Assembly: GCA_029959085.1 (NCBI GenBank)
Contig: JARWIR010000017.1
Coordinates: forward strand, 20,759,507-20,823,506
DNA: 64,000 nucleotides
Direction of reading: 5' to 3'
DNA from: Nemophila menziesii
Taxonomy: Eukaryota > Streptophyta > Magnoliopsida > Boraginales > Hydrophyllaceae
Positions 34,501-47,118 of the stretch are shown piece by piece. The stretch's first letter is position 1; each line of letters begins with the position of its first letter. A program made the position numbers and the translations under genes. The notes beneath the pieces were generated by a model. That model ran no database searches. It saw only the letters and a list, made by a program, of their open reading frames with translations, and was not told the DNA's origin.

Positions 34501-37400
34501 AGACCCCCAACTCAAAGTTGTATCGTCCTGATACAATAAAAATAAAAACAAAGGGAAGTCTATAAATACACACCTAGTTAATTAAGCAAAGAGGGAAGAA
34601 GATAGCAGAATATATAGAATAGACTCAACGCAACTACTTGGAAAATTTCATGTAATAATATTCACAAACTACATACTTGCACACTTTTCATATCTACAAG
34701 AACACGGCTTGAATTCAAGATTAGATTAGCTTCGCAATGTAAGAAGGAGATGAACTTTACTCAGTTCACCAAGGAGGCTAGAGATTGTTCATCGAACTTC
34801 ACTAGTCTTAACTACTCTCTATTGGCTCAATCACTTCTAGATTACATAGCAAAGAATCAAAAGGTCTTTAAGGCTATAATGTTTGCTTAGGGACGGTATG
34901 ATAAGTATATTTGGGTAATTTAGAGTGAGCTTTTGGCACTCTCCTCACTAGCCATCAACGAATCGCCGTAAAGCTTGAGTTACCCTCATAAAATGTTTCT
35001 CACTCAACCCAATGATTTGATGCACTAATTAGCATCCCCAATAACCCAATTAAAGCATAAAGATATTCACATAAAAATTCCACTTTGCCGGTCTAAATAT
35101 ATATTCTTTTCAAAACAATTTTTTTTCTTGTATAGCTATGACTCTCTTTTTAATGTTGAGATATCACGCTATTTTTTCTCAAATATTTTTTCTTTTCTTT
35201 TCATGCTTTTTAGCTTTTTTTTCATTCACTATTACCCCGGCAAAGGGTTACAATATAATAATTGTGAATAATCATCAATATCTAGAACGGAGCACAATTA
35301 ATAATCTCAAAATTCCCAACCTAATAATAATTCCCATAATGGTGGACCCACCACCCTAAACTCAAGCTCTAAAACAATATTCTATGCATCGCGATTCGAG
35401 TGCGGGTCATATGGAAAAGTCATATAATCTAAAGGGATATGTCTTATAATGTGGTTAAATAAAAAGGTTTTAGAAAGGCTAGAAGGGGCTGAGAAGGATA
35501 TAAAATATTAAATGGACAGCAAGCTAAAAGGAAACAAGGGGCTTATGAAAAAACCGCGTTAATCACTTTCTAAATTATGCAATTTCGTCATTCTCTTATC
35601 TTTAGCACATTCGTCAAATGGGTTTATCAACTAGCTTGGATCTCACGGCCTACACACCACTCATGGATCCCTGAGATCGAACATACTTTCTATCGCATTG
35701 CTAACTATTCTTTTCTTTACTATCAATGTGTGTTTTCATGTAAATACTTCAAGTATACAAAATAAAATAGCTCATAAACATACTACTTTCTATCATTAAC
35801 TTACTAAGCTTATGCTTTCAATCTATTAAACACACTTTACATCTACTCCTTCAAAAAAATTTATTTTTACTAAAAAACAATAAAACACATAAAAAATAGA
35901 GATGAGGGACAACGAATCCCCGCACCCCAAACTCAAAAATGAGTCGTGTCCCCATGGCTCGAAAAGACTCAAAAAAAATTTAAATTTTATAGATATTGCA
36001 CATAAAGAAATGGTAAGGAAGAAAGAAAACATACTCTTCGAGGCTATTGTCTCACTTTATTAATACCCAGATTAGGGTGTAGTGCTTTCCTTGTATGTAA
36101 AGTTCATGTATCACCAGTTTCGCTTTCCCTTGCATCTTCTTATCAATCAATCACACTCTAGAAAATTCTTGTTTATCTTCTTCCAACTCTGCTCTTGAAT
36201 ACTCACTCTTGTGAAGGTGTTTATCCAGGAATATGTTTTGGCAACAGCTACTAGCGTCCCAGAAGCTTTGTTCATCTCTGATATAGGAATCTTTGATTAG
36301 AAGAGGTATTGACATCTTCTGCTCCCTAATCACAATTGCTGGCTTTTTAGGATTTGAATCCACCAAAAACCGGTTCCTCTCTAATTGCTTGACTCGAATT
36401 ATCCTTCTTGTTTGTTCTCGATCTAGTACCCATCTCAACTGATTTATTCTTGATCTTACCCATTACCTTGCTTTGATACTGCATCTCCCTTAACACTTGA
36501 TAATATCTCTGTTCTTTTCATCATCTCTTTTGACCCCCAACTCAAAGCTTTAAACAATCTTGAACTACCTTTTGATTATAGATAGATAAGGTGTAATTTG
36601 GGTTAGAAAAGGTGTGAGGATGATAATTCTCTATGTGGGTAGGATGAAATCAAGCTTTGATGATATGGGTTTAAGGAATTCTGGGAAAAGATTTTGAAAT
36701 TCATGGTTTTTATGCTTGGATTCTAAGTGTTTTGATATGATTTGGATGATTGAATCTTCTTTGTAATGATGTAGGGAAGGATTTGGATGTGAAATTATGG
36801 CGATTTGGTAGTATTTTGATGTTAGGTGAAGGTGTGTTGAAGCTCTAATGGAGTTGGGGGAGGTTTGGAGAAGAAAGTGAGGCTTAAGGATTGAGAAATT
36901 CAGAACAGAACTCACCTCCTCTTCTTTATAACCTAAAAAAAATCTTTTCTCTTTCCAACGGCGCAGGCCGTCATACCGGCGGTGTGGCCGACATACCGGT
37001 GCTGCTCTTCGAAAAATTCTTGCTTTGGCAAAAAACCCTATTCGCGAACCCAAGGCCTCGTGTTTTTGTCTGACCAGCATACCGGTGCGTAATTTCTCGA
37101 ACATGCACCTCTCGGCAAAGAACCCAAGGTGTGTACCCGAGGGCTCCCCTTTTTGACCCGCCGGCTTACCGGTCGTGTGGCCGGCATACCGGTGGGCAAG
37201 TCACAATTTGCCTAAAAATTTGTTTTTCTTCCCTAACTTGATTTCTTTAATACCTGAACATCAAAAACACTAATACCTTTCTTAAGTATGCAATATCAAC
37301 AAAAAACAACTAATCTAAACTAAAATAATACAACATAAAATACTCTGGGATGTCTCCCAGAGGGCACTTTTGTTTAACGTCTTTCAAAGTTAGACGATTT
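34501..37400 (-). other. Non-coding interior of the gypsy-type element
   Basis: No pol domain is recognisable. On the minus strand two modest open frames occur (37104-36631, 157 residues; 36438-36151, 95 residues) with no family resemblance that I can support. Bases 36950-37200 contain repeated 'ataccggtgc/taccggcggtgtggcc' palindromic motifs. The segment 35200-36060 is matched in inverted orientation by 24000-24940. Confidence 0.5.
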
Positions 37401-37417
37401 ACCTCAATTATTTCTTT

Positions 37418-38477
37418 TTATAGCCTCCCTAGCAGTGAGTGAGGTGATTGACATTTCCAAACTTGAGCTTGCATGATGATGTATGGCCCTATCCAAGAAC
37501 GGTTATGTTTGGGAAAGGGAGGTTTCCATGCTACCTTGTCTCCTACCCCAAACTCAATTTCTTTTCCCATGGTTTCTTGGGTGCTTGCAGGTTCCGGCTT
37601 CTTGGTTACAACTCTGAATGGATATAGTTCTTGTGACTTCTTTTTCTTCTTCTTTCCCGAAACATAGAAGGTTTCAGAATCATCTTCAATACTAAGAGTC
37701 ACGGTTCATTCGTTCACATTCACTATGGTATCGCCAGTGGCTAGGAACGGACGCCTAAGAATAAATGGGACGTTCTTATCTGCTTTATAGTCAATAATAA
37801 TAAAGTTCGCGGGAATAACAAGGTTACCTACTTGGACGAGCACATCCTCATACACCCCACGACTTTACTATTGACTGATCCGCAAGTTGTAAGATTACGG
37901 ATGTCGGTTTCGCATCACTAATACCAATCTTCTCGAATACACTTTTGGGCATGATATTCACACTTGCCCCTAAATCACACATTGTTTTTCCATAAAATAT
38001 ACCACCTATTTTGATTGAGAGGTTAAAATCTCTAGGATCTTTACGCTTCGGTGGTAATGTTATCTGAACTTACGCTGATATCCCTTTATTGATTTCCACA
38101 TACTTGGCTCTTGTGAACCTTTCCTTATTAGAGATTGCCTCCATAAATATTTGATTATAGTTTCGCCTTCCTTTCATAGCTTTGAGTAAAGGGACGTTAA
38201 TTTTCACTTGTTTTAACGCCTCCATACACTTCTCTTGTTGTTCCTTTAAGGGATAATAGCAATTTAGGGGTTGTTGTCTTACTCTACTTCTCTCTTCAAT
38301 TCTTGGTTCATCAACCACTCTTGGCTTCTTACTTTCATCAGGTTCAACTTCTTCAACCCAATCTTCAACAATTATCTCATCTAAGTTCATCCGATTTACG
38401 TTTGACTTGTTTGGTAGAACATCCCCTTTTGATGGAGATGGTAGTGCTTCAACGATTATCTCGCCGTTTTCTTTCAT
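37418..38477 (-). pseudogene. Gypsy-type retropepsin region
   Basis: Downstream part of the gag-pol polyprotein on the minus strand. The frame 38477-38070 contains VKINVPLLKAMKG, the linker typical just before plant gypsy protease, followed by 'LPPKRKDP'. The protease follows at 37980-37700: CDLGASVNIMPKSVFEKIG, with D-L-G-A-S at the active-site position (a common plant variant of D-T/S-G), then PFILRRPFL near its end. A stop or frameshift near 38070 and another after the protease break the frame. The frame 37702-37418 has GVGDKVAWKPP and SWIGPYII of uncertain identity. No reverse transcriptase follows. Confidence 0.75.
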
Positions 38478-38525
38478 CTTTTGAGCTTGAAGACTAATAG
38501 TCTTAACCTTGTCGTCAACGTATTG

Positions 38526-39619
38526 TTACTTCTTCATGTTAGAAGTTGTATCTTGGGTCAATTGTAAAAGTTGACTTTGCATTTGTTCTATGACTGTAGT
38601 GAGCCGCATCACATTCTTCTCTAAAAGTTGATTATGCTGTTTCAGATCTTGATTCTGTTGTTGCAGGCTTTGCACTACTGATGCATCGATGTTTGACTCA
38701 AGTCTGCTCATATTGTCCTTCGAGAAGTTGATGAATTGACTAATTGTCTCTTTTAACTCACTGATATCTTCTTAAGGACGTGATGGAGCTTGAATTCCAT
38801 TGTGCACATTGTAGCCCGGTGGATGATTAGCTCGGTTTTCATAGGCTTGTTCTTGCAGGTATAAATGTTGAGGTGGCATTTGGATACTTTCCTTTACTGC
38901 TATAGCGAGTTGTTGTATTTGATCTTGCAAGCTTGAAAACCTCGCCTCTGTTTCTATATTAGTGGTAGGAGTTTGTTCTTGTGGCCAACTTATGTCGGTC
39001 TCAATGATTGTTTCCATACCACTCTTTGCTTCTTTCGGATCCATAGAGACAAAACTACCACGACCCATATCATCTACTCTCAGCCTTGACTCTCTATTGA
39101 GTCCATTATAGAACATGGATAATTCTAATTTTGACGTGTATCCATGTATTGGACATCTTGCCAACTTCTTTTGAAATCTCGTCCATGCTTCGCCAACACT
39201 CTCTCCGGCTTCTTGTAATAAATTTATAAGCTCCAATAGTTCCTTCACTCGCATACTTGTAGGATAAAATTGGTCAAGGAATATTTTTTGAAGCTTGTCC
39301 CAATTTGTTATTAGCTCGGGAGGTTGATCATTTAACCAATCGCTTGCTTTCCCGGTCAAGAAAATTGAAACATCAAATAATGCATCTGTTCTTGTGTAAC
39401 ACCTTCATTAATGTAGGCATCACATAATTGCATGAATTTCTGAACAGATCGGACCGGATCTTGATGTGTATCACCATTATATTTCCCGAAGCTCGTGAAT
39501 TGATTAATCAGGTCAGGATCGGGCTTGAATCTAAAGGCTTGAATAGTTGGAACGCGAATCCCAATGGGTTTCACTCAGAATTGACCCGGAAAACCTAGAT
39601 CTAACCGTTGATTAGCCAT
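38526..39619 (-). pseudogene. Gypsy-type gag, frameshifted
   Basis: Begins with ATG at 39619-39617 (MANQRL), 105 bp after the primer-binding site. An in-frame TGA at about 39577 and a frameshift near 39360 break it. Conserved retrotransposon gag motifs are present: GKASDWLNDQP, then WDKLQKIFLDQFYP and ESVGEAWTRFQKKLARCP ('L.g.A..W', 'sW..l...F...F.p', 'Q...Esv.e.w.RF'). The rest is Gln-rich and coiled-coil-like (38711-38526). Gag forms the virus-like particle in which cDNA is made (family knowledge). This copy cannot make it. Confidence 0.8.
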
Positions 39620-39723
39620 CTAAAATCCTGAGAAAGACAAAAACAAAAAGAACGTGTAAAACTGAAAACAAATAAAAACTTCTACACTAAATAAACACAA
39701 AATAGATTTAACATAAAGATAAA

Positions 39724-39741
39724 TCTCCGGAAGCGGCACCA
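39724..39741 (-). promoter_or_regulatory. Primer-binding site of the gypsy-type element
   Basis: Six nucleotides inside the 5' LTR, the minus strand reads TGGTGCCGCTTCCGGAGA. It resembles the complement of the 3' end of plant tRNA-Asp (TGGCGCCGTTGCCGGGGA, from memory) with four mismatches, as in several plant gypsy groups. It confirms minus orientation. It does not resemble the complement of tRNA-Asn, so the element has no obvious priming link with the array. Confidence 0.65.
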
Positions 39742-39747
39742 AAAACT

Positions 39748-41298
39748 TGGTGGGGGTAAAGGTGTGATAAAATAATATATAAATAAGATAATAATAAAGG
39801 ACACACAACCTTGTCTATAACGAGAAACTCACTGCAAGTATTACAGATCGTTTGCAAGTTTCAATGATAAGTCAAGTTCGTTCGCAGGGATTTAATCCGT
39901 TAGATCTACTTGTATTAAATAAGCGTAGATGAATTTAGATGTTTATATAAAAATAAGATAATATGAATAATTATCTGATATGAATAAATCATATATAAGA
40001 ATGCAGATAAATAAATATGAATGTAAGTCAGATAAATTAGGGTCACTAATATGAGTCTATTACTAAGTTATTCTAATCTTATGGTGAATTGAGAATTATA
40101 TATTAACCGGGATTCTAAATTCTACCTAACCCCTGTCAGGGTGGACTTAGGAGCAACCTCTCCACTACCAGGGTCTTGGGTAAAGAAACCTTGAGTAATG
40201 ATTGGTGGTTAAATCAAACTTTCATGGCTATCTAGGTAGGGTCACTACTAGACTATTATGTGGTGTTGTCAATAACTAAGAATAGTCCTAAGATTGGCAA
40301 AATCTAGGGCTGTAACAATAAGTCAAAACACATAATAACAATATATGCCAAGCTCAAATAAATTAAAATAACAAATAGTATTAATGAATGTAGACAAAAT
40401 AATAACCCAACAATAAAAAGTAAAACTTACAGAATAAAGCTTAGAAATATGGTGAAACCACAATTCTATGGCTAATAACCCTTAATATAGAGAAGGTGAG
40501 ATGTAGAAGAGGAGTTTGTCACTCTCCAACTTCGTGCTTCTTTGTCTTCCTCTATAGGTCAGCTTGCTTCTTGGATGAATAGCTTGATACTAAGGATGAA
40601 TATTAAATTAAAGGACTAAGCTATTATTTAAAACTGAGAAAATACAAGCAAGTACTAAGCCTATACTTGGAACTGAGCAACGACATCTTTACAATGGTTT
40701 AAGGGTGTATTTATAGGTGTTTAGGAAGACCTGGTTTGTTTTCTTGGAGTGGAAGACAAGTAATTGGACTCCAAGCCCAACTCAAATTCGTAATCCTAAA
40801 ATATAGAAAAGGTAATAATCTACCACTATTTTGTTTTGGCTGAAACTCTTTCAATACTTATCTGTTTGAGCGTTCCAATAGTCGAAACTGATCGTCTCGG
40901 AAATCTCTTTAGTTTTGGTTCGGACCATTATTCCAAATTCCAAGCCAATCTTGAGTTATGAGCCATTTTGTGGTCGTAGGTGCTGGAATTCAGATTTATT
41001 TGGCAACTTTATTTTCCATATCTTATCTTTTCCTTTCTTTTCTCCAATTTCCATGTATATCTTCTTTCCTTTATCTCTTAGAATTGACTTGACATCTAAT
41101 TAATCTCCATATATATCTTTAAAGCTTCACACTAAATAAATAATTAAACTCAATATGCCCTAAAATTATAATTCATTAAATCAAGACTAGAAATAGGAAA
41201 GTGCAATATATCATGTGAAAATCGACTGAATCACTTCCTAAAACACTAAAAATGATGTCTCCAAGTAATATTAAATCATCACAAATGGGGAGGCATCA
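39748..41298 (-). repeat. 5' LTR of the gypsy-type element
   Basis: 1551 bp, TG..CA when read on either strand, adjacent to the primer-binding site and to the TAAAC duplication at 41299-41303. Confidence 0.9.
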
Positions 41299-41466
41299 TA
41301 AACTATAACACCATTAGCATGCAAATCACATAAACTAGATGTCCTAAAATAAAAAGAATTTTATAAACCACGAAATATGAATCTAATACAAATTTTCGGG
41401 ATCCATACGGAATGATCTAATCCAAAATACAAAATTCTAAAATACATAATTTTAAAAAGTGGGCAA

Positions 41467-41483
41467 GCTGGAATAGCTATGTT

Positions 41484-41516
<33 letters not shown>

Positions 41517-41540
41517 GAGGTTCAGCCCCTCCTTCTAGCG
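41467..41540 (+). tRNA. tRNA-Asn(GTT), copy 7
   Basis: 74 nt, anticodon GTT at 41501-41503, first copy right of the gypsy insertion. Box A is damaged (TAGCTATGTTGG) and the T loop reads TTCAGCC. Acceptor and anticodon stems are intact. Confidence 0.7.
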
Positions 41541-42415
41541 TTTAGGGTGTATATTGTGAGTGGAGTTCTAACGTGAAGTACCCCTTAAAAACTCAAGCTA
41601 TTTATATAATAAGCTTCACTTTCTAATTTTTTACCCTTCTATCCTTTTTTTGATGTTTCAAGTAGATAGGTTATTTTAAATATTTTCAATTTTTTAGGGA
41701 TTGTATTATTCCTTATTGGCTCTTTTTATATTTGATTAGTAGATATAATATAATTTCTTGCCAGATAAATTTTTTAATGTAAGGTATCGTATAAAGTCAT
41801 AAAAAGAATCCTTACGGAACATTTCATGATTCTACAAATCACCTAAAACAAATTAGCCACAGTATATATTTATGATACAGAAACAGTAGTCACGAGGTCA
41901 TGCATATAACAGAAAAAGATCGAAGAAATTTTAATCTATACATAAGACATATATAGGGCATCCATAGTTATGGAGCCCCTCATTGATGTGGGGTGATATA
42001 ATATATTGTAAATTTCTAGTAAATGTTTTCCATAATGTGATCCGTAAAAGAATGTCTTGATAATTCGTGATCATTCTAAACTTGGATACTTCACTTTTAA
42101 AACACAAACATAATTGACTTTTAAATTTTTTAACATTCATATATTTTCATAAAATTTTTAACATTATACGGAAAAACACTTTCTAAAATAATATGTATAT
42201 ACTAAAATCATTCAATTTTGATTTTGACCACATAGTTTAATACACATAAACTATTACACCGTTAGAGTGCAAAACACTTAAACTAGATCTCCTAAAATTA
42301 AAGGATTTTATTTTGCCAAGAACAATGAATCTAATACCAATTTTTGAAATTCATATGGAACGATCTAATCCTAAATACAAAATTCTAAAATACATAATTT
42401 ATAAAAAGTGGGCAA

Positions 42416-42489
42416 GCTGGAATAGCTCAGTTGGTCAGAGCGTGTGGCTCTTAACCACAAGGTCGGAGGTTCGACCCCTCCTTCTAGAG
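42416..42489 (+). tRNA. tRNA copy 8 with Asn-type body but anticodon CTT
   Basis: 74 nt. The anticodon loop is CTCTTAA: a single G34 to C change converts GTT (Asn) to CTT (Lys), while U33, the stems, box A and box B (GGTTCGACCCC) are kept. Other differences: T to C in the D loop and C72 to A, a mismatch at the first acceptor pair. Whether it is charged, and with what, cannot be told from sequence. Confidence 0.75.
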
Positions 42490-43368
42490 TTTGGTGTGTA
42501 TATTGTGAGTGGAGTTCTAACGTGAAGTACCCCTTAAAAACTCAAGCTATTTATAATAAGCTTCAAAGTTTATTTTTTAGCCTTCTATCCTTGTTTTGCT
42601 GTTTCAAGTAGATAGGTTATTTAAAATATTTTCAATTTTTTTAGGGATTGGATTATTTTGTATTGGCTCTTTTTATATTTGATTAATGGATATAATATAC
42701 TTTCTTGCCAGATGAATTTTTTTTAATGAAAAGTATCTTATAAAGTCATAAAAAGAATCCTTATGGAACATTTCATGATTCTACAAATCACCTAAAACTA
42801 ACTAGCCATCATATATATCTATGATACAAAAATAGTAGTCACGAGGTCATGCATATAACAGAAAAAGATCGAAAAAATCTCAATCTATATGTAAGACATA
42901 TATGAGGCATCCATAGTTATGGAGCCCCTCCTTAATGTGGGGTGATATAATATATTGTAAATTTCTACTAAACGTTTTACATAGTGCATGAGGTCCGTAA
43001 AAGAATGTCTTGATAATTCAAGACCATCTTAGACATGGATGGTTAACTTTTAAAACTTAAACATAAATGACTTTTAAATTTTTTAATATTCATATATTTT
43101 TATAAAAATTTTAACATTATCTAGAAAAAAACTTTCCCAATTAAAAAGTATATACAAAATTTTTATTCAGTTATGATTTTAACCACATAGTTTAATACAT
43201 ATAAACTATAACACCATTAGCGTGCAAATCACATAAACTATATCTCCTAAAATTACAGGATTTTATAAACCATGAACAATGAATCTAATATCAATTTTCT
43301 GGATTCATACGGAACGATCTAATCCTAAATAAAAAATTCTAATTACATAATTTATAAAAAGTATGCAA

Positions 43369-43443
43369 GCTGGAATAGCTTAGTTGGTTAGAGCGTGTGG
43401 CTGTTAACCACAATTTCGGAGGTTCGACCACCTCCTTCTAGCG
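43369..43443 (+). pseudogene. tRNA-Asn copy 9, decayed
   Basis: 75 nt. The anticodon arm and GTT are intact, but the variable region reads 'caatttcgg' and an extra A enlarges the T loop to 8 nt (TTCGACCA), disrupting box B. Confidence 0.6.
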
Positions 43444-44207
43444 TTTGGTGTGTATATTGTGAGTGGAGTTCTAATGTGGAGTTCCCCTAAAAGCTCAAAC
43501 TATTTTTAATAAGCTCCACTTTCTATTTTTTAGCCTTCTATCCTTGTTTTGATGTTTCAAGTAGATAGGTTATTTTAAATATTTTCAATTTTTTAGGGAT
43601 TGGATTATATCATATTGACCCTTTTTATATTTGATTAGTGGATATAATATACTTTCTTGCGAGATGAATTTTTTTTAATAAAAAGTATCGTATAAAGTCA
43701 TAAAAAGAATCCTCACGGAATATTTCATGATTCTAAAAATCACCTAAAACAAATTAGCCATAGTATATATTTATGATACAGAAACAGAAGTCACGAGGTC
43801 ATGCATATAACTGAAAAAGATCGAAGAAATTTCAATCTATACGTAAGACATATATGGGGTATCCATAGTTATGGAGCCCCTCCTTAATATGGGGTGATAT
43901 AATATATTGAAAATTTCTATTTTTTAACATTCAAATATTTTCATAAATATTTTAACATTATCTGGAAAAACGCTTTACCAATTACTAAGTATATACAAAA
44001 ATTATTCAATTATGATTTTAACCACAAAGTTTAATACACATAAACTATAAAACCATTAGCGTGCAAATCACATAAACCAGATATCCTAAAATTACAGGAT
44101 TTTATAAACCACGAACAATGAATCTAACACCAACTTTTTGGATTCATACGGAACGATCTAATCCAAAATACAAAATTCTAAAATACATAATTTATAAAAG
44201 TGGGCAA

Positions 44208-44281
44208 TCTGGAATGGCTTAGTTGGTTAGAGCGTGTGGTTGTTAACCACAAGGTCTGAGGATCGACCCCTCCTTCAAGCG
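44208..44281 (+). pseudogene. tRNA-Asn copy 10, decayed
   Basis: 74 nt with GTT anticodon. The first base is T instead of G, T54 is A (GGATCGACC) and the acceptor 3' strand reads TTCAAGC, giving two acceptor mismatches. The preceding unit has lost about 110 bp (near 43919). Confidence 0.6.
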
Positions 44282-45155
44282 TTTGGTGTATATATTATGA
44301 GTGGAGTTCTAACGTGAAGTACCCCTTAAAACTCAAGCTATTTATAATAAGCTTCAATATGTATTTTTTTAGCCTTCTATCCATTTTTGATGTTTCAAGT
44401 AGATAGGCTAATTTAAATATTTTTCAATTTTTCTAGGTATTGTATTATTTCCTATTGGCTCTTTTTATATTTGATTAATGGATATAATATAATTTCTTGC
44501 CAGATGAATTTTTTAATTAAAAGTATCGTATAAAGTCATGAAAAGAATCCTTGCGGAACATTTCATGATTCTACAAATCACCTAAAACAAATTAGCCACA
44601 TTATATGTTTATGATACAGAAACAGTAGTCACGAGGTCATGCATATAACAGCAAAAAAGATCGAAGAAATTTCAATCTATACGTAAGACATATATGGGGC
44701 ATCCATAGTTATGGAGCCCCTACTTAATGTGGGTTAATATAATATATTGTAAATTTCTACTAAACGTTTTCACTAGTGTGATCCGTTAATTAATGTCTTG
44801 ATAATTCATGATCATTCTAAACTTGGATATTTCACTTATAAAACATAAACATAATTGACTTATAAAGTTTTTAAAATTCATATATTTTCATAAAATTTTT
44901 AACATTATACGGAAAAACACTTTCTAATATAATAAGTATGTACAAAAATCATTCAATTTTGATTTTGACCACATAGTTGAATACACATAAACTATAACAC
45001 CATTAGTGTGCAAAACACATAAACTAGATCTCCTAAAATAAAATAATTTTATGTGCCAAGAACAATGAATCTAATACCAATTTTTAAAATTCATATGGAA
45101 CGATCTAATCCCAAATACAAAATTCTAAAATACATAATTTATAAAAAGTGAGCAA

Positions 45156-45229
45156 GCTGGAATAGCTCAGTTAGTTAGAGCGTGTGGCTGTTAACCACAA
45201 GGATTGAGGTTCGACCCCTCCTTCTAGCG
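45156..45229 (+). tRNA. tRNA-Asn(GTT), copy 11
   Basis: 74 nt, anticodon GTT at 45190-45192. Box A has AGTTAG for AGTTGG, and the variable region / first T-stem base is changed (ggattgagg), giving one T-stem mismatch. Otherwise consensus. Confidence 0.75.
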
Positions 45230-46103
45230 TTTGGTGTCTATATTGTGAGTGGAGTTCTAACGTGAAGTACCCCTTAAAACTCAAGCTATTTATAATAAGC
45301 TTCACTTTGTATTTTTGTAGCCTTCTATCCATGTTTTGATGTTTCAAGTAGATAGGTTATTTTAAATATTTTTCAATTTTTCTAGGGATTGTATTATTTC
45401 CTATTGGCTCTTTTTATATTTGATTAATGGATATAATATAAGTTCTTGCCAGATGAGTTTTTTAATTAAAACTATCGTATAAAGTCATAAAAAGAATCCT
45501 TACGGAACATTTCATGATTCTACAAATCACCTAAAACAAATTAGCCACAATATATGTTTATGATACAGAAACAGTAGTCACGAGGTCATGCATATAACAG
45601 CAAAAAAGATCGAAGAAATTTCAATCTATACGTAAGACATATATGGGGCACCCATAGTTATGGAGCCCCTACTTGATGTGGGGTAATATAATATATTGTA
45701 AATTTCTACTAAACGTTTTCCATAGTGTGGTTCGTAAAAGAATGTCTATATAATTCGTGATCATCCTAAACTTTGATACTTCACTTTTAAAACTTAAACA
45801 TAAATGACTTTTAAATTTTTTAACATTCATATATTTTCATAAAGGTTTTAACATTATCTGGAAAAATACTTTCCCAATTAATATGTATATAAGAAAATTA
45901 TTCAATTGTTATTTTGACCACACAGTTTAATATACATAAACTATAACACCATTAGCGTGCAAATCACATAAACTAGATTACCTAAAAATTAAAGGATTTT
46001 ATAACCACGATCAATGAATCTAATACCAATTTTTGGGATTCATACAGAATGATCTAATCCAAAATACAAAATTATAAAATACATAATTTATAAAAGTGGG
46101 CAA

Positions 46104-46177
46104 GCTGGAATAGCTCAGTTGGTTAGAGCATGTGGCTGTTAACCACAAGCTCGGAGGTTCGACCCCTCCTTCTAGCG
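46104..46177 (+). tRNA. tRNA-Asn(GTT), copy 12
   Basis: 74 nt, anticodon GTT at 46138-46140. Only two changes from consensus: GCGTG to GCATG and AAGGTCGG to AAGCTCGG (variable loop). Both internal promoter boxes are intact. Identical to copy 14, one 1890-bp dimer further on. Confidence 0.85.
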
Positions 46178-47044
46178 TTTAGGGTGTACATTGTGAGTGG
46201 AGCTCTAACGTGAAGTACCCCTTAAAAACATAGGCTATTATAATAAGCTTCGCTTTCAATTTTTTTATCCTTCTATCCTTGTTTTAATGTTTCAAGTAGA
46301 TAGGTTATTTTTAATATTTTCAATTTTTTTAGGGATTGGATTATTTCGTATTGACTCTTTTTATATTTGATTAGTGGATATAATATACTTTTTTGCCAAG
46401 TGATTTTTTTTTAATAAAAAGTATCGTATAAAGTCGTAAAAAGAATCCTTACGGAACATTTCATGATTTTACAAATCACCTAAAACAAATTAGCCACGGT
46501 ATATATATATGATACGGAAACAGTAGTCACGGGGTCATGCATATAACAGAAAAAGATCGAAGAAATTTTAATCTATACGTAAGACATATATGGGGCATCC
46601 ATAATGTGCCTCATTAATGTGGGGTAATATATATATTGTAAATTTCTACTAAACGTTTTCCATAGTGTGATCCGTAAAAGAATGTCTTGAGAATTCATGA
46701 TCATTCTAAACTTGGATACTTCACTTACAAAACATAAACATAATTAAATTATAAATTTTTTAACATTCATATATTTTCATAAAATTTTTAACATTATACG
46801 GAAAAACACTTTCTAAAATAATAAGTATATACAAAAATCATTCAATTTTTATTTTGACCACATAGTTGAATACACATAAACTATAACACCATTAGTGTGC
46901 AAAACACATAAACTAGATCTCCTATAATTAAAGGATTTTATATGCCAAGAACAACGAATCTAATACCAATTTTTGAAATTCATATGGAACGATCTAATCC
47001 TAAATACAAAATTCTAAAATACATAATTTATAAAAAGTGGGCAA

Positions 47045-47118
47045 GCTGGAATAGCTCAGTTGGTTAGAGCGTGTGGCTGTTAACCACAAGGACGGAGGTT
47101 CGACCCCTCCTTCTAGCA
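47045..47118 (+). tRNA. tRNA-Asn(GTT), copy 13
   Basis: 74 nt, anticodon GTT at 47079-47081. Differs from consensus at one variable-loop base (GGACGG) and at the discriminator (A for G). Internal promoters intact. The altered discriminator could affect charging. Confidence 0.85.

Larger units (their letters stand above)
32903..41298 (-). mobile_element. Gypsy-type LTR retrotransposon, gag-protease only, inserted in an array unit
   Basis: An 8396-bp element flanked by a 5-bp duplication TAAAC (32898-32902 and 41299-41303); skipping it and one TAAAC restores the array unit. LTRs at 32903-34500 and 39748-41298 start TGGTGGGGG and end GGCATCA on the plus strand. Coding remains are on the minus strand, so the right LTR is the 5' LTR. 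A primer-binding site lies 6 nt inside it. Order on the minus strand: gag (39619-38526), linker and retropepsin (38477-37690), a short further frame (37702-37418), then about 2.9 kb without recognisable reverse transcriptase, RNase H or integrase. It is therefore non-autonomous and depended on enzymes supplied in trans. Confidence 0.9.

Noticed and set aside
36631..37104. 157-residue minus-strand frame as a host or captured gene
   Set aside because: No recognisable motif. It lies in the non-coding 3' part of the gypsy-type element and spans the palindromic repeat tract.
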